Shown piece by piece: positions 15,532-23,697 of a DNA stretch of 64,000 nt (the first letter of the stretch is position 1; each line of letters starts with the position of its first letter). Source of the DNA: Haematomicrobium sanguinis DSM 21259 (lineage in GTDB: Bacteria; Actinomycetota; Actinomycetes; Actinomycetales; Micrococcaceae); NCBI RefSeq assembly GCF_000688395.1, contig NZ_JIAG01000014.1:22714-86713 (forward strand), read 5' to 3'. Below the pieces are notes generated by a model, which did not search any database, was not told where the DNA came from, and saw only the letters and a list, made by a program, of their open reading frames with translations. The position numbers and the translations under genes were made by a program.

Positions 15532-16143
15532 AGCGGTGGTGGGCTGTCGAAGGATGGTTTTGAGCTTTTCTGGAGCGGTGCGCCTCGGATCGGAGAGGTA
15601 AATTTCGTGGTGCTCGCCATTGAAGGTGAGCTCTAGGCCGGGCATGACCTCGTGGTGCAGGCGGTGGAGCGTTGGGGCTTCGGCATCGTAGGGTCCGATG
15701 TGCAACGTTTGCAGGCATTCGCCTTCGGTGATGGTCCGGAATTCTACGTCGGCCAGTCGCGGCACATCCTTCTTGGCGGCGAGAGTGTGGCGGGCGTGAT
15801 CCACCTGATCTGCGGTAATCCACCCGGGTTGGTTAATGAGCATCGTCCAGGCCCAGGCATCCTTGTCCCGTGTGATGAAGACTTCCGGGTCATCGGCGCG
15901 CCATTGACCCTCAAGCGGGGCCACCACGTAATCACGCCGCAACTCCTGTTTGCTGAAGAACTTTAACGTGTACGAAAGTCCAAATAGCGCTTCCACGGCG
16001 AGTCGATACTGCTCCGAAGTATTGGGGTTGCCCTCACCGTCCAGGGCCAAATAGGTCATGGTCGGCACGTCAACCTGCGTAAATTCGTCACGCGGCGCGG
16101 AATAAAGAAAGCGTAGCGACTTTTTGACGTCAAACTTGTCCAT
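15493..16143 (-). CDS. GyrI-like small-molecule-binding domain protein
   Basis: The 216-residue protein matches the GyrI-like/COG4832 pattern: MDKFDVKKSLRFLYSAP, then VDVPTMTYLALDGEGNPNT, and near the end ECLQTLHIGPYDAEAPTLHRLH and FNGEHHEIYLSDPRRT. Stand-alone members of this SHS2-fold family bind or hydrolyse small hydrophobic compounds; no ligand can be named here. I start at the ATG 16143, with AAGGTGAG upstream; a GTG at 16161 would overlap the TOPRIM gene. The two genes are probably co-transcribed. Confidence 0.85.
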   Translation of the reverse strand: MDKFDVKKSLRFLYSAPRDEFTQVDVPTMTYLALDGEGNPNTSEQYRLAVEALFGLSYTLKFFSKQELRRDYVVAPLEGQWRADDPEVFITRDKDAWAWTMLINQPGWITADQVDHARHTLAAKKDVPRLADVEFRTITEGECLQTLHIGPYDAEAPTLHRLHHEVMPGLELTFNGEHHEIYLSDPRRTAPEKLKTILRQPTTARDLPHTTEMPLE

Positions 16144-16147
16144 GAGG

Positions 16148-16699
16148 CTAGTGTGGCTCACCTTGCGGACGAATCGTGTCCTTAATGGAATCCATCAGGG
16201 TCGAGAGCACCCGGGGCACGGCATGTTTTGTGCGGGCTCGCTCTGCAAGCGCGAATCCATAGTGGAGCTTGCGCCCGCTAGTGGTGCCGAAGAACCTGTG
16301 GAGTTGCTGCTCTACCGGACGCGCGCGTTGTTGCGGTTCTTGCCGAAAGCTTTCCCACTGCCGGGATTCGCCCTCGGCCCGAATTAACTCGGTCACGGAT
16401 TCCACCCCGAGGGAGGAAATGAACTCACCTTCCAAGTCGGGATCACAGTGGAAGAGGCGCGCCCGCGCAACGCCGTGATTGTCAAAGGCGCGCTCAAAGA
16501 AAGCGGACTCAGCAATATCGCACAATGCCCAGACCGCATTTGCCGTGGCCCGACATTCACTTAGGGCGTGGGCAATATTGGTGGCCCCGCCAAGAATTTC
16601 CACCCTCACGCCGACCAGGTCAAAGGCCGAGAGTAGCTCGTCAAGCGCCGCCGCGTCACTCGCTCCTTCTACGAAGACGTGTGCGGAAAGTTCGGGCAT
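16148..16699 (-). CDS. Stand-alone OLD-type TOPRIM protein
   Basis: The 183-residue protein has a TOPRIM fold of the OLD-nuclease kind: FVEGASDAAAL (catalytic Glu then Asp), GGATNIAHAL, a second acidic motif at ALCDIAE and DLEGEFISSLG. It lacks the AAA/SMC-like ATPase domain that OLD nucleases carry. Relatives are annotated as TOPRIM nucleotidyl transferase/hydrolases of unknown function. A TACGAT -10 box 6 nt upstream supports the ATG at 16699 and a leaderless message. Confidence 0.72.
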   Translation of the reverse strand: MPELSAHVFVEGASDAAALDELLSAFDLVGVRVEILGGATNIAHALSECRATANAVWALCDIAESAFFERAFDNHGVARARLFHCDPDLEGEFISSLGVESVTELIRAEGESRQWESFRQEPQQRARPVEQQLHRFFGTTSGRKLHYGFALAERARTKHAVPRVLSTLMDSIKDTIRPQGEPH

Positions 16700-16705
16700 G
16701 AATTC

Positions 16706-16711
16706 ATCGTA
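16706..16711 (-). promoter_or_regulatory. -10 box of leaderless TOPRIM gene
   Basis: TACGAT on the minus strand, followed by GAATTC and the ATG at 16699. Confidence 0.6.
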
Positions 16712-16736
16712 CGTCCCCGACCCGCGGGCCCGTCCC

Positions 16737-16809
16737 CTCCTCGACTGTGTAGCAGTTAATGCCCATCCGACCGGCGAGAATGGGCATTAACTGCTACACA
16801 GTCGAGGAG
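16737..16809. repeat. Long perfect inverted repeat between divergent genes
   Basis: Two exact 30-bp complementary arms (16737-16766 and 16780-16809; inner ends GCCCAT/ATGGGC, outer ends CTCCTCGACTG/CAGTCGAGGAG) enclose a 13-nt loop. It lies between the divergent TOPRIM and M81 genes, overlapping the region where the -35 box of the M81 promoter should be, so it is not a terminator for either gene. Confidence 0.95.
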
Positions 16810-16810
16810 A

Positions 16811-16816
16811 TAGGGT
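16811..16816 (+). promoter_or_regulatory. -10 box of leaderless M81 gene
   Basis: TAGGGT followed by 6 nt and the ATG at 16823; it begins 2 bp after the 30-bp inverted repeat. Confidence 0.5.
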
Positions 16817-16822
16817 TGGGGT

Positions 16823-18463
16823 ATGCGCGAAACATCGGATGTCACCGCCAGCCTGCCCCGCCCGGACGCCTCCGAAATTTGGATGCCCCCGCTCCCGAGC
16901 CCCCACCCCGACGGCATCGCCAAACCACGCATCGGCATCTGCGGCATCTCCATCGAGTCCAGCACGTTCTCGCCGCACGTCTCCGGCGAGGAGGCGTTCA
17001 CCCGCCGCGAGGGCCAAGATCTCCTCGACTTTTACAGCTTCCTCCAGCCCGCCGACGAGCTCACCCAGGCCGCCGAATGGCGCCCACTCGTCCACTTCCG
17101 CTCGCTCCCCGGCGGGGCCGTCGACCCAGATTTCTACCAAGAAATGAAGGACGCCATTCACCAAGCGCTCCACCAGGAAATCGAAGAAAACGGTCCCCTC
17201 GACGGCCTCTTCTTCGACATCCACGGCGCCATGAGCGTCACCCAGATGTGGGACGCGGAAGGCGACCTGGCCGATATGGTGCGCAACGCCGTCGGGCCTC
17301 AGACTCTTATCACCACCTCCATGGACCTCCACGGGAACGTCTCCCGGCAACTGCTGGAAGCCGTTGACCTGATCACCTGTTACCGGATGGCGCCGCACGA
17401 GGACTACATGAACACCAAGGAGCGCGCGGTCTGGAACCTGCTCGATCGGCTGCGCGGCGAGCACGGGCGCGATCCGCAGGCCCGCCGCGTGCACAAGGCG
17501 TGGGTGCCGGTGCCCGTCTTGCTTCCGGGCGAGAAAACCTCCACGCGACTGGACCCGGCGGCCTCACTGTACGCGGAACTTCCGCGCATTGAAGCGCAGC
17601 CGGGCATCACGGACGCCTCGATCTGGATTGGCTACGCGTGGGCGGACGAGCCGCGGTGCATGGCATATGTGGTCGTGACCGGGGATGATGCCGAGCTCGC
17701 GGCGCGCGAGGCCGAGGCGCTGGGCCGCCAGTTCTGGGATGCGCGCGGCGATTTTCGGTTTGTCGGACCGGCGATGCCGCTGGAGCAGGCGGTGGATCGG
17801 GCGCTCGCCTCCAGCGCGCGCCCGTTCGTCATTTCGGACTCGGGCGACAACCCGACCGCGGGCGGCACGGGGGACGTGACCTGGACGGTCGCGCGGCTTC
17901 TGGAGCGGCCCGGGTTTGTGGACGCGGTGCGGGCCGTGCACGCATCAATGTACGACGGCGATGCCGTGGCTTCCGCATTTAGCGCCGGCCTGGGTGCCGA
18001 AATAGTAGTAGATGCGGGGGCGCGCGTGGATGGTGTGTGGGAGGGGCCGGTGACCCTGCGCGGAGAGGTGTATTCGCTGAGCGAGGGCGATCAGGTCGCC
18101 GGGCGGCAAGCGGTGATTCGGGTGGGGCCGGCCGGGGACGACGGAGCAGGTAGCTCGGATCGCGGGCTGTACGTGATCGTGACCGAGCGCCGGAAGCCCT
18201 TCCACCATCTGGAAGACTTCCGATCGTTGGGTCTGGATCCGGAGAGCTTCGACGTGGTGTTCGTGAAAATCGGGTACCTGGAGCCCGAGCTATATGCGCT
18301 CGCCGACGGGGGCAGGAACTGGATCATGGCGCTGACTCCGGGCGGGGTGGATCAGGATTTGTTGCGCCTGGGCCACTCGCATTTAGCCCCGGGCGTGTTC
18401 CCTTTCGAGGACGTGGAGGAACCCGCGGGTGGGTTGCGCGCGGCGGTGCATCGGCGCGACTAG
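16823..18463 (+). CDS. M81-family (MlrC-type) metallopeptidase
   Basis: The 546-residue protein matches the M81/MlrC family over its length: RIGICGISIESSTFSPH near residue 36, GLFFDIHGAM and TTSMDLHGN with zinc-ligand candidates, RMAPHED, and in the C-terminal half ISDSGDNPTAGGTGD. MlrC of Sphingomonas cleaves linearised microcystin; most bacterial members have unknown peptide substrates. No signal peptide is visible, so it is probably cytoplasmic and might act on imported peptides. It is transcribed alone, from a promoter next to the 30-bp inverted repeat. Confidence 0.88.
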   Translation: MRETSDVTASLPRPDASEIWMPPLPSPHPDGIAKPRIGICGISIESSTFSPHVSGEEAFTRREGQDLLDFYSFLQPADELTQAAEWRPLVHFRSLPGGAVDPDFYQEMKDAIHQALHQEIEENGPLDGLFFDIHGAMSVTQMWDAEGDLADMVRNAVGPQTLITTSMDLHGNVSRQLLEAVDLITCYRMAPHEDYMNTKERAVWNLLDRLRGEHGRDPQARRVHKAWVPVPVLLPGEKTSTRLDPAASLYAELPRIEAQPGITDASIWIGYAWADEPRCMAYVVVTGDDAELAAREAEALGRQFWDARGDFRFVGPAMPLEQAVDRALASSARPFVISDSGDNPTAGGTGDVTWTVARLLERPGFVDAVRAVHASMYDGDAVASAFSAGLGAEIVVDAGARVDGVWEGPVTLRGEVYSLSEGDQVAGRQAVIRVGPAGDDGAGSSDRGLYVIVTERRKPFHHLEDFRSLGLDPESFDVVFVKIGYLEPELYALADGGRNWIMALTPGGVDQDLLRLGHSHLAPGVFPFEDVEEPAGGLRAAVHRRD

Positions 18464-18543
18464 TTCCGCGGTACCGGGATGCGAAACGAGGAGAGGATTT
18501 GGCAAAAGGGCTTCACAAATAGTGTTCCAGGTCACACAATGGG

Positions 18544-18572
18544 GTTAATCGATCACATGTTAATCGATTAAC
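18544..18572. promoter_or_regulatory. Tandem LacI-type operators upstream of M60 gene
   Basis: GTTAATCGATTAAC (18559-18572) is a perfect 14-bp palindrome with the central CG typical of LacI-family operators, and GTTAATCGAT occurs again 15 bp upstream (18544-18553). Both are just before the ribosome binding site of the M60 peptidase gene, arguing for tight sugar-dependent repression. The regulator is not in this window. Confidence 0.7.
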
Positions 18573-18597
18573 AGGAATTGTCAACCAAGGAGTGATC

Positions 18598-20049
18598 ATG
18601 AACCGCCGATGGAGTGGCCCCCTGGCTATTGCCACCACAACACTTTTAGTCACCAGTACCGCCGTGCCAGCCATGGCAAACCCCGGTGCCGTAGCGGCGC
18701 CATCCCTCGCGAAAGCCAGTATTGCGAGCGCGTCTCTCCCAGGACAAGTGGCCCCGTCGCAGACGGATTCCGGTGTCATTTCGAGCGACCTCACCGTCCA
18801 GAAAGCGTTTAGCAAGGTGACCGCGCGCGGCATGGGAGACGCGGGCGAGCAGGAAAAACGCGAGAACCGGCACATGCGCCACTCGGACCTGCAATCCACG
18901 GGGCGATTCGCCACCGCGGGCACTCGCTTGACCGTTCTGGTTCCCAAGGGGAGCCCGAAGCTAGAGATCGGCATCGGCCTGTACGGGCCCTATGCCTCCA
19001 TGAACGGCGGCAAAGAAGTCGGGATCAAGAAGCAGGTACTGGGCGAGGGCACCAATACGGTTGTGGCACCCGTCGACGGTATGGTCTACCTGCTGAACAA
19101 GACCGAGACCGACACCTCCCGGCCCGTCATGGTCAAGGGCGGTCAAGCCGTGCCGGTGTGGATCAAGGGTAAGACCACCCCGCAAGAGTTCGAGGCCGCG
19201 CTACAGCGCTACCCAGATGCGCCCTTTGTCACCCTGATTGCGGACCGGATTATGGGCGAATTCCAACGCCGAATTGTCGACGAAGCGACCAACCGCGCCG
19301 ACTTCGGGAAGATCATGGATGAATGGGACCGCTATGTGGCAATCACAAACGCCACCTACGGTCTCTCCGACACCGCAACCGGCCTGGATTGGAAGTCCCA
19401 GCAAAAGGTCTACATCTCCAATCCGGACACCGGCTATGGTTACGCTTACGCCGAAGACGATTACATTGCCTTCCCCATCTCCAATGACGCCGGAGCTAAC
19501 CTCTTGGCCAATGTACCGGCAAAGCGCTGGGGACTGTGGCACGAAATCGGGCACACCTACCAGACCACGCAGTATGAGACGGGATCGGAAGAAGTTACCG
19601 TCAACATCAGTGCGCTAGCGGTGGAGAAGGCCGTGCAGGGCACAAGCCACCTCGATGGCGAAGGGCCGCAAAAGAGTTATGACGCCTTCTTCGGGATGCC
19701 GGTAGAGCAACGCGACTACAGCGCTAACCGCGACCTCTTCTTCAAGCTCATGATGTTCGGCCAGCTGTCCTGGGCATTCGGCGACAACTTCTATCCCCAA
19801 CTCTCCCAGGAGTACCGTCGCCTCGTTGCCTCCGGCGTCAAGTTCCCGAGCAGCCAGGACGACCAGCTCAACGAGTTCGCGCGGATCACCTCGAAACTGA
19901 CCGATCGCAACCTCGCGCCGTTCTTTGAACAGTGGGGCATCCCCTTGACCCAGGAGGTCAAGGATGAGATCGCTCAGTACCCCGAGCTCACCACGCGCAT
20001 CTGGGAGAACCGGCTCTCGACCGACATCACGGTAGAGAAGGAGCTCTAA
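18598..20049 (+). CDS. Secreted M60-family (enhancin/mucinase-type) metallopeptidase
   Basis: The 483-residue protein begins with a signal peptide (MNRRWSGPLAIATTTLLVTS...AMA). After an N-terminal beta domain, the peptidase M60 catalytic block is clear: KRWGLWHEIGHTYQ gives the zinc site HEIGH at about 315-319, followed by the downstream Glu in GSEEVTVNIS. M60-like enzymes cleave mucins and other O-glycoproteins. No cell-wall anchor or carbohydrate module is present, so it should be released. ATG 18598 is preceded by AAGGAG. LacI-type operators upstream suggest control by a host sugar; a fucose catabolic locus starts 3.6 kb downstream. Substrate is inferred from family only. Confidence 0.88.
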   Translation: MNRRWSGPLAIATTTLLVTSTAVPAMANPGAVAAPSLAKASIASASLPGQVAPSQTDSGVISSDLTVQKAFSKVTARGMGDAGEQEKRENRHMRHSDLQSTGRFATAGTRLTVLVPKGSPKLEIGIGLYGPYASMNGGKEVGIKKQVLGEGTNTVVAPVDGMVYLLNKTETDTSRPVMVKGGQAVPVWIKGKTTPQEFEAALQRYPDAPFVTLIADRIMGEFQRRIVDEATNRADFGKIMDEWDRYVAITNATYGLSDTATGLDWKSQQKVYISNPDTGYGYAYAEDDYIAFPISNDAGANLLANVPAKRWGLWHEIGHTYQTTQYETGSEEVTVNISALAVEKAVQGTSHLDGEGPQKSYDAFFGMPVEQRDYSANRDLFFKLMMFGQLSWAFGDNFYPQLSQEYRRLVASGVKFPSSQDDQLNEFARITSKLTDRNLAPFFEQWGIPLTQEVKDEIAQYPELTTRIWENRLSTDITVEKEL

Positions 20050-21461
20050 CTCTCCTGCCGCACGGCAGTCAAGACGCGGTCACGAATGGATTCCATCGTG
20101 GCCGCGTCTTTGCCTTCGGCATTCAACCGCAAGAACGGTTCCGTGTTGGAGGCACGGAGGTTGAACCACCACGCTCCGTTCGCGGCAGAGAAGGTGATGC
20201 CATCGAGATCGTCTGTTGTGGCGCCGTCGTTCTTAAATTCCTCACGCACGCGCGCCACGGCCGCCGCCACGTCCTCAAGCCGCGAATTAATCTCCCCGCT
20301 GGAGACGTATGGCTCATACTCCGCCGCGAATTCGGAGAGCGGCAGGTCCTGCTCGCCGAGCGCCGCGAGCACGTGCATTGCGGCGAGCATGCCGGTGTCG
20401 GCGTTGAAAAAGTCGCGGAAGTAGTAGTGCGCGGAATGTTCGCCGCCAAAGACCGCGCCCTCTTGCGCCATGACCGCCTTAATAAACGAGTGCCCTACGC
20501 GGGTGCGCACCGGGCGGCCGCCCTCGCGCTCCACAATCTCGGGAACCGCGCGCGAGGTGATGAGATTGTGAATAATGACCGGCGTGTGCTCGCCGGCAGC
20601 GCGCGCCCGCGCAATTTCGCGCCGCGCCACCAGCGCGGTGATCGCGGACGGGGAGACCGGCTCGCCCTTTTCATCGATCACAAAACAACGGTCTGCGTCA
20701 CCATCGAAGGCCAGGCCAAGATCGGCCTGATGTTCGACGACGGCACTTTGCAAATCGCGCAGGTTCTCCTTTTCGAGCGGGTTGGCAGGGTGATTCGGGA
20801 AGGACCCATCCAGTTCGAAATAGAGGGGAACAATGTCCAGCGGAAGTTTGGGGAGCAGTTGATCGCCCAGCACCGCGGGGGTGGTGAGCCCAGCCATGCC
20901 GTTGGCGGCGTCTACGACGACCTTGAGCGGCCGGATGTTGCTGAGGTCAACGAGGTTGCGCAGGAACTGGGAGTAGTCCTTCAAGATGTCTTTGACCGAG
21001 ATTTCACCGGGAGTGCTGTTTTCCGGGATGCCGTTTTCGAGGTAGTCCTCGGCAGCCTTCTGGATCTCCTTGAGACCGGTTTCGCTCGAGACTGGAACAG
21101 CCCCGGCCTTTGCCATTTTCATGCCGTTGTATTCGGCAGGGTTGTGGCTGGCGGTAAAGGTGACACCGGCTGCGTTGTATTCGCCGCATGCGAAGTACAG
21201 CTCATCGGTGGAGATGAGGTCAAGGAGTTCTACGTTGGCGCCGCGAGCCGACGCGCCTTCGGCAAAGGCGCGGATGAACGTGGGCGAGGATGGGCGCATG
21301 TCTCCGCCCACCATGATGGTTTTGCCGCTCTGCTCGAGGACATCGACGAAGGCCGCGCCCACGGCCTTGCAGATTTCCGGCGTGATGGTTTCGCCGACGA
21401 TTCCGCGGACGTCATAGGCCTTGAAGGACGGGGACAAGTCAATTGTTGAACTCACCCCCAT
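20046..21461 (-). CDS. manB: Phosphomannomutase/phosphoglucomutase
   Basis: The 471-residue alpha-D-phosphohexomutase carries all four family signatures: the phosphoserine loop TASHNP (103-108), metal loop DGDADR (253-258), the sugar-binding loop GGEHSAHYYF and the phosphate loop RASNTEPFLRL near the end. It should interconvert mannose-6-P and mannose-1-P (or the glucose pair) for GDP-mannose and cell-wall glycans. I start at the ATG 21461 (MGVSSTIDLS); upstream codons are not family-like. It converges with the M60 gene, overlapping 4 nt, and is divergent from the RecQ-like gene. Confidence 0.93.
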   Translation of the reverse strand: MGVSSTIDLSPSFKAYDVRGIVGETITPEICKAVGAAFVDVLEQSGKTIMVGGDMRPSSPTFIRAFAEGASARGANVELLDLISTDELYFACGEYNAAGVTFTASHNPAEYNGMKMAKAGAVPVSSETGLKEIQKAAEDYLENGIPENSTPGEISVKDILKDYSQFLRNLVDLSNIRPLKVVVDAANGMAGLTTPAVLGDQLLPKLPLDIVPLYFELDGSFPNHPANPLEKENLRDLQSAVVEHQADLGLAFDGDADRCFVIDEKGEPVSPSAITALVARREIARARAAGEHTPVIIHNLITSRAVPEIVEREGGRPVRTRVGHSFIKAVMAQEGAVFGGEHSAHYYFRDFFNADTGMLAAMHVLAALGEQDLPLSEFAAEYEPYVSSGEINSRLEDVAAAVARVREEFKNDGATTDDLDGITFSAANGAWWFNLRASNTEPFLRLNAEGKDAATMESIRDRVLTAVRQES

Positions 21462-21552
21462 AGCGTACCGAACGGCTCCGACATTCTTGTTATTAGCGCG
21501 GAAACCGGCTGGTTTCGAGGTCAATGTCAGAGGCGGCTGAAATACTGCAGAC

Positions 21553-23694
21553 ATGGAGAATTTACCGAACGGCTCGGCAGGGTTGAAGGAGCGAGCGCTA
21601 GCACGGCTGCACGCGCTTGTCGGCAATGCGGAAGCCTCATTTCACCAGGGGCAATTCGAGGCCATCGAGGCGCTGGTCGCGCGGCGGGAGCGGGCGCTCG
21701 TGGTGCAAAGAACCGGGTGGGGAAAGTCAGCGGTCTACTTTATCGCGACCGCTTTGCTGCGCGAGCAGGGGAGCGGCCCCACAATTTTGATTTCGCCGTT
21801 GCTGGCGTTGATGCGGGATCAATTGGAGGCGGCTGAGCGCGCTGGCGTGCGGGCGGCCGTCATCAATTCCGCTAACCGCCTGGACTGGGGGGACATCCAG
21901 GATCGGCTGAACCGGGACGAGGTTGACGTACTTCTGGTGTCTCCGGAGCGGCTCAACAACGTGCAATTTCGCGATGAGCAGCTGCCGAGTTTGCTGGCGC
22001 GCACCGGGATGCTGGTCATTGATGAGGCCCACTGTATCTCCGACTGGGGACATGATTTCCGGCCGGACTACCGTCGCATTAAAGACATTATTGGCCGGAT
22101 GCCGGCCGGGACACCCATCCTTGCGACCACGGCCACGGCCAACTCTCGAGTGGTCGCCGATATCGAAGAGCAACTTTCCGAGGGCGCCCCGGTCACGACC
22201 TTACGCGGTCCGCTGACCCGGAAGTCGCTGCGGTTGGGGAGCATGTCGATGCCCTCCCCGCGTGCGCGTCTCGGCTGGCTCTTGGAACATCTTGACGATT
22301 TTGAGGGCAGCGGAATCATTTACGCGCTCACCATTTCCGCGGCCGAAGATACCGCGAACATGTTGGCGAATGCGGGCTATGAGGTGCGCTCCTACACCGG
22401 CCGTACCGACCCGCAAGAGCGCATCGAGGCAGAAACAGCACTCAAGGAGAATCGAGTCAAGGCACTCGTGGCGACCAGTGCGCTCGGCATGGGGTTTGAT
22501 AAGCCCGATTTGGGGTTCGTCATTCATATGGGTGCGCCCTCGTCCCCGGTGGCCTATTACCAGCAGGTCGGCCGTGCCGGGCGTGCCACCGATAATGCCG
22601 ACGTGCTCTTGCTGCCAGGCAACGAGGACAGCGAAATTTGGGATTACTTCGCGACGGCCTCGATGCCCAGTCAGCTGAACGCCAACAAGGTTCTCGAAGC
22701 CTTAGCCGAGGCGGGAACGCTGAGTGCGCCGGCGTTGGAATCCCGGGTCAATGTGCGCCGCGCCCCGTTGGAGTTGCTGCTCAAGGTACTGGACGTTGAC
22801 GGAGCCGTGGAGAAGGTGAGCGGCGGCTGGCGCTCGACCGGCGCGCCCTGGACCTATGACGAAGAACGCTACCGCCGGATCCAAGAAGCACGGGTCAAAG
22901 AGCAGCGCACGATGTTGGACTATGAGAACACCAAGGACTGCAGAATGCTGTTCCTGGCGCGGTCGTTGGATGATCCAGAAGCGTTGGATCCGCTGACTGC
23001 GCAACGGTGCGGGCGTTGCGACAATTGCGCCGGTGCCTGGTACGCGACTGGAGTCTCGGACCGTTCCATTGCCAAGGCCACTTCCGCGCTGGGACGAGTG
23101 GGAGTGGAAGTTGAACCCCGGAAGCTCTGGCCCAAGGAGATGCCGCGCTTGGGTATCGACGTCAGAGGGGCGATCACCGAATCGGAGCGATTTGACGAGG
23201 GGCGGGCGCTCGGGCGATACACCGACCTCGGCTGGGGCGCCTCGCTCCGCCAGGCCACCTCAGAGGAGTCGGAGGATGCACCCGTGAGCGAAAACCTGCT
23301 CAAGGGCGCGGTCAAAGTGCTCTCCGAGTGGGAGTGGTCCGAGCGGCCGGTTGCGATCGTGTCGATGCCGTCGGTGCGCCATCCCAGACTGGTTTCCTCG
23401 CTGGCCCGGGGGCTCTCAGAGATTGGGCGCATCCCCTACCTTGGCGAATTGAGCATGCTCGGCGGCGGACCCGACCACGCGCCCGGCGGAAACAGTGCTT
23501 TCCGGCTGCGAGATGTGTGGGGAAAATTCGCTGTTCCGGATGCGGGCAGAGACATCATCTCCAACCTCGAGGGGCCGGTGCTCCTTGTCGATGACTTGGT
23601 CGACTCTCGATGGAGCGCCACCGTAGCCGCAAAGGCGCTCAAGGACGCAGGGGCAAAGGGGGTGTTGCTTTTCGCACTAGCGCAGAAGGCGTAA
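21553..23694 (+). CDS. RecQ-like helicase fused to a phosphoribosyltransferase-like domain
   Basis: The 713-residue protein is a superfamily 2 DNA helicase: RTGWGKS (Walker A, about 53-59), VIDEAHCISDWGHDFRPDY (DEAH, RecQ signature), LATTATA, and QVGRAGRA in the second motor domain, then a Cys4-type zinc region (CRMLFLARS... ending CGRCDNC). Instead of an HRDC domain, the last 110 residues resemble a type I PRTase, with LLVDDLVDSRWSAT as the PRPP loop. Helicase-PRTase fusions of this type are known in actinobacteria; the role of the second domain is unknown. It probably unwinds recombination or repair intermediates. Confidence 0.88.
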   Translation: MENLPNGSAGLKERALARLHALVGNAEASFHQGQFEAIEALVARRERALVVQRTGWGKSAVYFIATALLREQGSGPTILISPLLALMRDQLEAAERAGVRAAVINSANRLDWGDIQDRLNRDEVDVLLVSPERLNNVQFRDEQLPSLLARTGMLVIDEAHCISDWGHDFRPDYRRIKDIIGRMPAGTPILATTATANSRVVADIEEQLSEGAPVTTLRGPLTRKSLRLGSMSMPSPRARLGWLLEHLDDFEGSGIIYALTISAAEDTANMLANAGYEVRSYTGRTDPQERIEAETALKENRVKALVATSALGMGFDKPDLGFVIHMGAPSSPVAYYQQVGRAGRATDNADVLLLPGNEDSEIWDYFATASMPSQLNANKVLEALAEAGTLSAPALESRVNVRRAPLELLLKVLDVDGAVEKVSGGWRSTGAPWTYDEERYRRIQEARVKEQRTMLDYENTKDCRMLFLARSLDDPEALDPLTAQRCGRCDNCAGAWYATGVSDRSIAKATSALGRVGVEVEPRKLWPKEMPRLGIDVRGAITESERFDEGRALGRYTDLGWGASLRQATSEESEDAPVSENLLKGAVKVLSEWEWSERPVAIVSMPSVRHPRLVSSLARGLSEIGRIPYLGELSMLGGGPDHAPGGNSAFRLRDVWGKFAVPDAGRDIISNLEGPVLLVDDLVDSRWSATVAAKALKDAGAKGVLLFALAQKA

Positions 23695-23697
23695 ACC

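Noticed and set aside
16756..17001. Short open frames with matching LLDCVAVNAH peptides on both strands
   Set aside because: They simply translate the two arms of the inverted repeat at 16737-16809.
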